DNA of 21,259 nt, taken from assembly GCA_050697275.1 (NCBI GenBank), contig JBOGZI010000122.1, positions 1-21,259 on the forward strand. Reading direction: 5' to 3'. The position numbers and the translations under genes are program-made. Origin of the DNA: JBOGZI01 sp050697275. GTDB taxonomy: Bacteria; Actinomycetota; Thermoleophilia; Solirubrobacterales; 70-9. The notes below the pieces were generated by a model. It was not told where the DNA came from. It saw nothing but the letters and a program-made list of their open reading frames with translations, and searched no databases. This document shows positions 13,125 to 19,398 of the stretch, piece by piece; the first letter of the stretch is position 1; the number at the start of each line of letters is the position of its first letter.

Positions 13125-13730
13125 CGACGAGACTTCCGGACACCGCGCACACCTCGCGGCCCTGGCGGATCCACGAGCTCACCCGCGACTTCCGGGTCGA
13201 GGACGTCTGGGGCCTGCCTGTGGCGAGCGGCCCGGAAGTCTTCCCTCGGGCGATTGAGTTGATCGCCACCTACGACCCGGAGCAAAGCTCCTCCGCCGCC
13301 GTCCGCATGCTCTTCGCGCTCCGCTGGAAGGTCGGTGAACTGTTCGGCTGGGATGAGCCGGGCGCGGGCGTCGGGTCGAGGGTGCCGAGGCTGCGCGACC
13401 GGTTGCCGGCGGATCTACGCGCGGCACCGTCGGGACCGGAGTTCGACGCGCTTCCCTTCACGTCGCTCTACCTGCTCGACGACGAGTTCGCGGCGGAGAT
13501 CGCCAACGAGACGATGCACGGCGTGATGCACGTCGGTTTCGTCCCGGGGGAGACCGGCGGCTACCGCGGCCAGCTGGCGGTCCTGGTGAAAGCCGAACGG
13601 TCTCTTCGGCACCGCCTACATGGCCGCGATCAGGCCGTTCCGCCACCTGCTCGTCTACCCGCCTCTGCTGCGGGAGATGGAGGGGAAGCTGCGCGAGCTC
13701 GCCGGCGATCCGGCGCGGGCACACGCTTAG
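13121..13730 (+). pseudogene. DUF2867 protein gene, split by a one-base frameshift
   Basis: ATG 13121 overlaps the previous stop (ATGA) and has GGGGAG about 6 nt upstream. The first frame encodes a DUF2867-type protein: WRIHELTRDFRVEDVWGLP, then SSAAVRMLFALRWKVGELFGWDEPG, RLRDRLPADLR, and ANETMHGVMHVGFVPGETGG. After LAVLVK at about codon 157 it turns into Arg/Pro-rich nonsense running to 13885, across the ileS start. In the +1-shifted frame the expected end appears at once: NGLFGTAYMAAIRPFRHLL, then VYPPLLREMEGKL, stopping at TAG 13728-13730. Removing one A from the AAA at 13589-13591 joins the two into a 202-residue protein. This is either a real recent mutation or a base-calling error in a homopolymer. 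Members are uncharacterised and often sit beside TetR-type or membrane genes. Confidence 0.88.
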
Positions 13731-13769
13731 AGCTCGGTCGTCGTCACCCGGCCGCGGCGCCGCGTTCGT

Positions 13770-13775
13770 CAGAAT
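13770..13775 (+). promoter_or_regulatory. -10 box CAGAAT for ileS (leaderless)
   Basis: CAGAAT ends 7 nt before ATG 13783 and no Shine-Dalgarno sequence is present. The T-box leader common upstream of tRNA-synthetase genes is excluded by the 52-bp gap from 13730. Confidence 0.45.
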
Positions 13776-13782
13776 CGCCGCC

Positions 13783-16700
13783 ATGCCCGGATTCCACCCG
13801 GTGGACCCGAAGCAGTCCTTTCCCGAGCTCGAGCAGCGGATGCTCGAGCGCTGGCGCGAGCGCGACGTCTTCCCCCGTTCGCTGAGCAACCGCGAGGGCG
13901 CTCCGCTCTGGGGCTTCTACGAGGGGCCGCCCACCGCCAACGGGCTCCCCGGCACCCATCACGTCCTCTCGCGGGTGTTCAAGGACATCTATCCCCGCTA
14001 CCGGACGATGACCGGACACTACGTCCCGCGCAAGGCCGGCTGGGACTGCCACGGGCTGCCGGTCGAGCTCGAGATCGAGAAGGAGCTCGGGATCTCGTCG
14101 AAGGCCGAGATCGAGGCCTTTGGGATCGCCGAGTTCAACCAGCGCTGCCGGGAGTCGGTCTTCCGCTACGTCGAGGAGTGGAACCGGTTGACCGAGCGGA
14201 TCGGGTTCTGGCTCGACCTCGACGACCCCTACGTCACCCTCGAGAACGACTACATCGAGTCCGTCTGGTGGGCGCTGCGGCGGATCTGGGACGACGGCCG
14301 CCTCTATCAGGGCCACAAGGTCGTCCCCTACTGCCCCCGCTGCGGCACCGCGCTCTCCTCCCACGAGGTGGCGCTCGGCTACCACGACGTCGAGGACCCC
14401 TCCGTCTACATCAAGCTGCCGATCCGCGAGCCGGCGCCCAGCGACCAGATCCCCGAAAGCCCCCTGGAGCCCGGCGACCTGCTGCTCGTCTGGACCACCA
14501 CGCCCTGGACGCTGATCACCAACGCCGCGGTCGCCGCCGGGCCGGAGATCGAGTACGTCCGCGCCCAGGTGATCGGGGGGGATGAGAAGGTCGGTCGCGC
14601 CGGGGGCGACGAGGTGTTCGTGCTCGCCAGCGACAGGGTCGAGCAGGTGCTCGGTGAGAATGTCGAGATCCTCGCCCACTTCCCCGGCGAGACGCTGTCC
14701 GGCACCGCCTACGAGCCGCCGTTCGACTACATCACCGACTACGGCCCGCGCGGCCACACCGTGCTGCTCGCCGACTTCGTCTCCACCGAGGAGGGAACCG
14801 GCCTGGTCCACACCGCGATCGCCTTCGGCGAGGACGACTTCCGGCTCGGCGAGCAGTACGGGATCACCCTCCAGAACCCGGTCACCCTCGAGGGGACCTT
14901 CGACGAGCGGATCACCGACTTCGCCGGGCGCTTCGTCAAGGAGGCCGACCCGGACATCGTCAGTGCCCTCGAGCAGCGCGGCAAGCTGCTGCGCGCCGAG
15001 ACCTACCTGCACGCCTATCCGCACTGCTGGCGCTGCGACACGCCGCTGCTCTACTACGCCAAGTCGAGCTGGTACATCGCCACCAGCCAGGTCAAGGACC
15101 GCCTCCTCGCCGCCAATGAGGAGATCGGCTGGCACCCGGAGCACATCAAGCACGGCCGCTTCGGCAAGTGGCTCGAGAACAACGTCGACTGGGCCCTCTC
15201 CCGGGACCGCTACTGGGGCACGCCCTTGCCGATCTGGGAGTGCGACTCCGAGAACTGCGAGGAGCGCTTCTGCGCCGGGTCGCTGGCCGACCTCCGTGAC
15301 CGCGGCGCCGAGCTTCCGGGCGACCTCCACCGCCCCTACATCGACGAGGTGATCCTCGCCTGCGAGCGCGAGGGCTGCGAGGGGACGATGCGGCGGGTCC
15401 CAGCGGTGATCGACGCCTGGTTCGACTCGGGCTCGATGCCCTGGGCCCAGCACCACTACCCGTTCGAGAACGAGGAGCTGTTCGAGCAGCGCTTCCCGGC
15501 CGACTACATCTGCGAGGCGATCGACCAGACCCGCGGCTGGTTCTACACGCTGCTCGCCGAGGCGGTGCTGCTCTTCGACACCTCCAGCTACCGCAACTGC
15601 GTCTGCCTCGGGCTGATCCTCGATCCCGAGGGCCAGAAGATGTCGAAGAGCCGCGACAACGTGGTCGATCCGTGGGAGGTGCTCGAGCGCCACGGCGCGG
15701 ACGCCTTCCGCTGGTACTACTTCACCTCGCAGCAGCCCTGGGCCGGCTACCGGTTCTCGACGGACACCGTCGGCGACGCGGTCCGCCACTTCCTGCTCAC
15801 CCTCTGGAACGCCTACTCCTTCTGGGTCCTCTACGCGAACGAGACCGAGGGGATCGAGCCCACCGCACTGGAGCCGCCCGCCGGGCCCGAGGCGGACCTC
15901 GACCGCTGGGCGCTCTCGCGGCTGCAGGGGACGATCGCCACCGTGCGCGAGCGGATGGACGACTTCGACTGCACCACCGCCGGCCGCGCCATCGCCGCCT
16001 TCACCGACGATCTCTCCAACTGGTACGTGCGGCTCACCCGTCGGCGCTTCTGGGACGGCGACGCCGCCGCCTTCGTCACCCTGCGCCACTGCCTGGTGGA
16101 GGTGACCAAGCTGCTCGCGCCCTTCACCCCCTTCCTGGCCGACGAGATCTACTGCAACCTGACCGCCGGGGAGGCGGGCGAGTTCGGGGACGCTCTCGAC
16201 TCCGTTCACCTCTGCGACTTCCCCGAGCCGGCGGAGGCCCTGGTCGATCAGGAGCTGGAGTCCGGGATGGAGCCGGTGCGGCGAACGGTCGAGCTGGGTC
16301 GGGCCGCCCGCGCCCAGGCGAAGGTGAAGCTGCGCCAGCCCCTGCGCAAGGCCGTGGTGGTCGCTTCCGACGCCGAGCGCGAGGCGATCGAGCGGCTCGC
16401 CGACGTGGTCGCCTCCGAGCTCAACGTGAAGGAGGTCGAGTTCGTGCGCGAGGAGGGGGAACTGGTCTCCTACCGGGTGCGGCCCAACTACCGCAGCCTC
16501 GGGCCTCGCTTCGGCAAGAGCATGCCCCAGGTGGCGGCCGCGGTCGAGGCCCTCGACGCCGACCACGTCGCGGGTGCGCTGCAGGGAGGCGGGGAGATCG
16601 GGATCGCGATCGACGGCAAGGACCACACCCTGGAGCCCGATGACGTCAGCCTGGTGATGGAGCCGCTCGAGGGCTACCAGGTCGAGGCCGAGGCCGGGCA

Positions 16701-16989
16701 CGCGGTGGCGCTCGCGCTCGAGCTGGACGACGAGCTGCGCCGGGAGGGGTTTGCGCGGGAGATCGTCCGGGCCGTGCAGGAGGCGCGCAAGCGCGCGGGC
16801 CTGCAGGTCTCCGACCGGATCGAGCTCGGCCTCGGCGGTGACGACGAGCTGCTCGAGGCCGCCCGCGAGCACGAGGCCTACATCGCCAGCGAGACCCTCG
16901 CCACCGGGGTCTCCTACGCCTCCGATGGGACTGGGGAGAGCGCCAGGATCGAGGGCCGCGAGCTGCGGATCGCCCTCTCCAAGGCCTGA
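13783..16989 (+). CDS. ileS: Isoleucyl-tRNA synthetase, type 2 (eukaryote-like)
   Basis: This 1,068-residue class I synthetase charges tRNA-Ile with isoleucine in the cytoplasm. The HIGH-type motif is GTHHVLSRVFKD (57-68), following GPPTANG, and is the variant typical of actinobacterial type 2 enzymes. WDCHGLPVELEIEKELG follows. The CP1 editing domain is marked by VWTTTPWTL and GTGLVHTAIAFGEDD. KMSKS is at 619-623 (EGQKMSKSRDN). Cys-rich pieces (CDSENCEERFC, CEREGCEG) lie before the WFDSGSMPWAQHHYPFEN region. The C-terminal anticodon-binding part and a long tail match the type 2 length. Type 2 enzymes are characteristically less sensitive to mupirocin than type 1, a known property of the family and not shown here. 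The very long open frame on the opposite strand is a codon-bias shadow. Confidence 0.97.
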   Translation: MPGFHPVDPKQSFPELEQRMLERWRERDVFPRSLSNREGAPLWGFYEGPPTANGLPGTHHVLSRVFKDIYPRYRTMTGHYVPRKAGWDCHGLPVELEIEKELGISSKAEIEAFGIAEFNQRCRESVFRYVEEWNRLTERIGFWLDLDDPYVTLENDYIESVWWALRRIWDDGRLYQGHKVVPYCPRCGTALSSHEVALGYHDVEDPSVYIKLPIREPAPSDQIPESPLEPGDLLLVWTTTPWTLITNAAVAAGPEIEYVRAQVIGGDEKVGRAGGDEVFVLASDRVEQVLGENVEILAHFPGETLSGTAYEPPFDYITDYGPRGHTVLLADFVSTEEGTGLVHTAIAFGEDDFRLGEQYGITLQNPVTLEGTFDERITDFAGRFVKEADPDIVSALEQRGKLLRAETYLHAYPHCWRCDTPLLYYAKSSWYIATSQVKDRLLAANEEIGWHPEHIKHGRFGKWLENNVDWALSRDRYWGTPLPIWECDSENCEERFCAGSLADLRDRGAELPGDLHRPYIDEVILACEREGCEGTMRRVPAVIDAWFDSGSMPWAQHHYPFENEELFEQRFPADYICEAIDQTRGWFYTLLAEAVLLFDTSSYRNCVCLGLILDPEGQKMSKSRDNVVDPWEVLERHGADAFRWYYFTSQQPWAGYRFSTDTVGDAVRHFLLTLWNAYSFWVLYANETEGIEPTALEPPAGPEADLDRWALSRLQGTIATVRERMDDFDCTTAGRAIAAFTDDLSNWYVRLTRRRFWDGDAAAFVTLRHCLVEVTKLLAPFTPFLADEIYCNLTAGEAGEFGDALDSVHLCDFPEPAEALVDQELESGMEPVRRTVELGRAARAQAKVKLRQPLRKAVVVASDAEREAIERLADVVASELNVKEVEFVREEGELVSYRVRPNYRSLGPRFGKSMPQVAAAVEALDADHVAGALQGGGEIGIAIDGKDHTLEPDDVSLVMEPLEGYQVEAEAGHAVALALELDDELRREGFAREIVRAVQEARKRAGLQVSDRIELGLGGDDELLEAAREHEAYIASETLATGVSYASDGTGESARIEGRELRIALSKA

Positions 16990-16999
16990 GGGACACCGG

Positions 17000-17680
17000 G
17001 TGGTTCCGCGTTCGCGAGCGGGCGCCGCCGTCGCCGCTGTCATCTTCGATCTGGATGGGGTCCTCGTCGATTCGGAGTCGGCCTGGGGCGAGATCCGCGA
17101 GCGGTTTACCAAGCAGGAGGGCGGAAGCTGGCGCCAGGAGGCCGTGCGCGAGATGCAGGGGATGAGCTCGACCGAGTGGTCGCGTTATATGCGCGACCAG
17201 CTCGGGGTGCCGCTGCCGCCGGAGGACATCTCCTCGCGGGTGGCGGATGAGGTCGCCGGCCTCTACCGGCAGCGGCTGCCGCTGCTGCCGGGAGCGGTCG
17301 ACGCCGTTCGCTCACTGGCGGCGACATGGCCGCTGGCGGTCGCCTCCTCCGCCAACCGCGGTCTGGTCGATCTCGTCCTGGAGCTGGCCGGCCTGGAGAG
17401 CGTGTTCCGGGCGTCTGTTTCCTCGGAGGAGGTCGACCGCGGCAAGCCGGCCCCCGATGTCTACGTGGAGGCCGCCAGGCGGCTTGGGGTCGATTCCGCG
17501 GCATGCGTAGCGGTCGAGGACTCCACCAACGGCATCCGCTCCGCCCACCAGGCCGGGATGGCGGTGATTGCGATCCCGAACCGGGACTTCCCGCCGGGCG
17601 AGCGGGCCCTGAAGCTGGCGGACCGGGTTCTGGATTCGCTCGCTGAGTTGACCCCGGACGGGGTATATGAGCTGGGGTGA
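17000..17680 (+). CDS. HAD-superfamily hydrolase (subfamily IA, phosphoglucomutase-like)
   Basis: This 226-residue protein begins at GTG 17000, 10 bp after the ileS stop, so it is probably co-transcribed. Motif I is FDLDGVLVDSE with nucleophile Asp17 and acid/base Asp19. Motif II is the Ser in VASSANRG. The Lys of motif III is in GKPAPDVYVEAARRLG, and motif IV is VAVEDSTNGIRSAHQAGM. A helical cap (GSWRQEAVREMQGMSSTEWS) sits between motifs I and II, as in beta-phosphoglucomutase and phosphoglycolate phosphatase relatives. It is a phosphatase or phosphosugar mutase, and the substrate cannot be assigned from sequence. The codons before GTG 17000 overlap ileS and are excluded. It ends with GGTGA, so a GTG at 17677 would overlap its stop. 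Confidence 0.92.
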   Translation: MVPRSRAGAAVAAVIFDLDGVLVDSESAWGEIRERFTKQEGGSWRQEAVREMQGMSSTEWSRYMRDQLGVPLPPEDISSRVADEVAGLYRQRLPLLPGAVDAVRSLAATWPLAVASSANRGLVDLVLELAGLESVFRASVSSEEVDRGKPAPDVYVEAARRLGVDSAACVAVEDSTNGIRSAHQAGMAVIAIPNRDFPPGERALKLADRVLDSLAELTPDGVYELG

Positions 17681-17736
17681 GCGTCACGCCGGCGCACTTT
17701 CAGTCCTCGTGCGGGCCTCGGGCACGCCGGATCGGA

Positions 17737-17742
17737 TATACG
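17737..17742 (+). promoter_or_regulatory. -10 box TATACG for the cupin gene
   Basis: TATACG lies 9 nt before ATG 17752, with no Shine-Dalgarno sequence. It supports ATG 17752 over the upstream GTG 17677. Confidence 0.4.
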
Positions 17743-17751
17743 TGGGCTCCG

Positions 17752-18138
17752 ATGGCGAGCTACACGAAGAAGAACCTGCGCGAGCTCGAGGATCTCGCCG
17801 TGAAGCACGGCTTCTCTGAGAACCAGGAGATGAGGGTCGCCCACGGGGAGCTCGACGCGGAGCAGACGGGCGTCTCCTTCCAGGCCGTGAAGCCGGGCAA
17901 GCGCCACGCCTTCGGGCACCGCCACAAGGAGGCGGAGGAGATCTACGTCGTGGTCTCGGGCAGCGGCAAGGTGAGGCTCGACGACGAGATCACCGATGTC
18001 GGGCCGCTGGATGCGATCCGCATCTCCCCGCCTGTCACGCGCGCCTTCGAGGCCGGGTCGGAGGGCCTGGAGCTGCTCGTCTTCAGCCCCCGCCGCGAGG
18101 GCGACGCGGAGATGGTCCCCGACTTCTGGTCGGACTAG
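17752..18138 (+). CDS. Single-domain cupin protein
   Basis: This 128-residue protein has a cupin_2-type barrel. The first cupin motif is FGHRHKEAEEIYVVVSGSG (54-72), with His56, His58 and Glu62 or Glu63 as likely metal ligands. The second, around DAIRISPPVTRAFEAG, is weaker and lacks an obvious His at the usual place, so metal binding is plausible but not complete. Length is normal for stand-alone cupins, which include isomerases, dioxygenases and ligand-binding proteins; none can be chosen here. A GTG at 17677 overlapping the HAD stop by 4 bp would add 25 residues (VSVTPAHFQSSCGP and on) that do not look like cupin sequence, and ATG 17752 has its own -10-like box. It converges with trxA, leaving 12 bp. 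Confidence 0.88.
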   Translation: MASYTKKNLRELEDLAVKHGFSENQEMRVAHGELDAEQTGVSFQAVKPGKRHAFGHRHKEAEEIYVVVSGSGKVRLDDEITDVGPLDAIRISPPVTRAFEAGSEGLELLVFSPRREGDAEMVPDFWSD

Positions 18139-18150
18139 GGCCGGCCGGAG

Positions 18151-18477
18151 CTAGGCGGCGGCGAGCTCGAGCTCGGCCTCGAGCCGGGCCTTCGGCATCG
18201 CCCCGACCACACGCTTGGCGACGTCTCCGTCGCGAAAGAGGATCATCGTCGGGATCGACAGCACCTCGTACTTGGCCGCCGTCTGCGGGTTCTCGTCGGT
18301 GTTGAGGCTGACGATCTTCAGCTCGTCGCGCTCGGCGTCGATCTCCTCGAGCACCGGATGGACCACGCGGCAGGGACCGCACCAGGGAGCCCAGAAGTCG
18401 ACCAGCACGGGCCCATCAGCCTCCAGCACGTCGGACTGGAACTTGGCGTCTGTCACGTCGGTCAGGTTGCCCGGCAC
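18151..18477 (-). CDS. trxA: Thioredoxin
   Basis: This 108-residue thioredoxin, the family's normal size, reduces protein disulphides using electrons from thioredoxin reductase. The active site is FWAPWCGPCR with Cys33 and Cys36. Asp27 in VLVDFWA is the buried acid. The cis-proline loop is SIPTM (Pro76), and the glycine-bearing end FRDGDVAKRVVGAMPK is present. The start is GTG 18477 because AGGAGAGG lies 7 nt upstream and the fold begins there; the frame extends to 18528 but those residues are basic and non-conserved. No reductase gene is adjacent. A TATAGT -10 box within a 7-bp inverted repeat just upstream suggests transcriptional control, perhaps by stress. Confidence 0.96.
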   Translation of the reverse strand: MPGNLTDVTDAKFQSDVLEADGPVLVDFWAPWCGPCRVVHPVLEEIDAERDELKIVSLNTDENPQTAAKYEVLSIPTMILFRDGDVAKRVVGAMPKARLEAELELAAA

Positions 18478-18484
18478 TTGTTGT

Positions 18485-18492
18485 CCTCTCCT
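18485..18492 (-). promoter_or_regulatory. Ribosome-binding site AGGAGAGG of trxA
   Basis: It lies 7 nt before GTG 18477 and decides between this start and the longer frame beginning at 18528. Confidence 0.75.
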
Positions 18493-18515
18493 AGTGGTTC
18501 GCTTGCCTCGTCTAC

Positions 18516-18535
18516 CTTCACTATACAAAGTGAAG
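18516..18535. promoter_or_regulatory. Inverted repeat over the trxA promoter (candidate operator)
   Basis: CTTCACT-ATACAA-AGTGAAG is a perfect 7-bp dyad with a 6-bp spacer. On the minus strand it contains TATAGT (18525-18520), the best -10 box near trxA, which would start transcription near 18513 and give a leader of about 35 nt. A regulator bound here would cover the -10. The layout resembles the HspR-type site CTTGAGT-N7-ACTCAAG in general form only. It differs at two positions per half-site and in spacer length. Confidence 0.6.
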
Positions 18536-18589
18536 TAAGGTCCCTCGCCCTCCAGCCCGGTGACTGAAGGATAGACACGCCGCCCGTTC

Positions 18590-19354
18590 TCATCTTCGCT
18601 TCATCCGCATCGCCGGAACCCGCCAGATCGCCTCCGCGACGATCGCCTTGCTCATCTTCGAGTTCCCCTCTCGGCGGTCCCGAAACACGATCGGCACCTC
18701 GACCACCCTGAAGCCCGCCCGCAGCGCCCGGTAGGTGGTCTCGACCTGGAAGGCGTAGCCGCGGGAGGTGATCGAGTCGAGCTCGATCGCCTCCAGCACC
18801 TCGCGGCGAAAGACCTTGAAGCCGCCGGTCAGATCGCGGATCGGAACCCCAAGGACGCGCCGGGCGTAGCCGCTGCCGCGCTTGCTGATGAAGCGGCGCA
18901 TCTTTCCCCACTCGGTCACTCCGCCCCCGGGCACGTAGCGGGAGCCCAGCGCCAGGTCCGCGTCCTCGATCGCGCGCAGCAGCTGCGGCAGGTAGGCGGG
19001 ATCGTGGGAGAAGTCGGCGTCCATCTCGATCACCAGCTCGGCGCCGGCGTCCAGCGCCTCCCGGAATCCCGCCAGGTAGGCGGGCCCGAGCCCCTCCTTG
19101 CGCTCCCGGTGGAGGACAGAGACATCGTCGTGCTCCGCGGCCAGCCGGTCGGCGAGCTCGCCGGTGCCGTCGGGCGAGTTGTCGTCGACGATCAGCACCC
19201 GGCGCGACTCGGGCAGCCGCTCGCGCACCTCGGCCACGAGACGCTCGAGGTTCTCCGCCTCGTTGTAGGTGGGCAGGATCACCCAGACCTGGGCGGTCCC
19301 GGCCTCGCCGCCGGGCCGCGCCGCCGCGGCGCCGCTGGATTCGGGCTCGGGCAC
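18590..19354 (-). CDS. Polyprenol-phosphate mannose synthase-like GT2 glycosyltransferase
   Basis: This 254-residue family 2 glycosyltransferase resembles dolichol/polyprenol-phosphate mannose synthase (DPM1, Ppm1). These enzymes move a sugar from a nucleotide donor to a polyprenyl phosphate on the cytoplasmic face of the membrane, supplying lipid-linked sugar for glycans or glycoproteins. The fold begins with VWVILPTYNEAENL (23-36). VDDNSPDGT (56-64) and the metal-binding DAD (112-114, in EMDADFSHDP) follow, then GSRYVPGG and RDLTGGFKVFRREVL. The C-terminus has no membrane helices, so it is the soluble form. The start is GTG 19354, 6 nt after a TATCTT box. The longer frame to 19495 only mirrors the neighbour's lysine-rich tail as glutamates. 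The sugar could differ from mannose. Confidence 0.9.
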   Translation of the reverse strand: MPEPESSGAAAARPGGEAGTAQVWVILPTYNEAENLERLVAEVRERLPESRRVLIVDDNSPDGTGELADRLAAEHDDVSVLHRERKEGLGPAYLAGFREALDAGAELVIEMDADFSHDPAYLPQLLRAIEDADLALGSRYVPGGGVTEWGKMRRFISKRGSGYARRVLGVPIRDLTGGFKVFRREVLEAIELDSITSRGYAFQVETTYRALRAGFRVVEVPIVFRDRREGNSKMSKAIVAEAIWRVPAMRMKRR

Positions 19355-19360
19355 GCCGCG

Positions 19361-19366
19361 AAGATA
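19361..19366 (-). promoter_or_regulatory. -10 box TATCTT for the glycosyltransferase gene (leaderless)
   Basis: TATCTT ends exactly 6 nt before GTG 19354 with no Shine-Dalgarno sequence. It is one of the clearest leaderless candidates here. Confidence 0.5.
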
Positions 19367-19398
19367 GCCGCCCGCGCGGTGAGCCGATCCGCGCGGCG

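Noticed and set aside
13592..13885. Continuation of the DUF2867 first frame past the AAA run into ileS
   Set aside because: It is Arg/Ala/Pro-rich without family similarity and overlaps ileS, while the shifted frame supplies the expected C-terminus.
13744..17112. Open frame of 1,122 codons on the minus strand opposite ileS
   Set aside because: It is low-complexity (Val/Gly/Glu/Asp/Arg/Leu) sequence mirroring the GC-rich third positions of ileS. The plus strand has all synthetase motifs, so the minus frame is a shadow.
17677..17751. Longer start for the cupin, overlapping the HAD stop as GTGA
   Set aside because: The added 25 residues do not resemble cupin sequence, and a -10-like box precedes ATG 17752. 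Coupling to HAD cannot be fully excluded.
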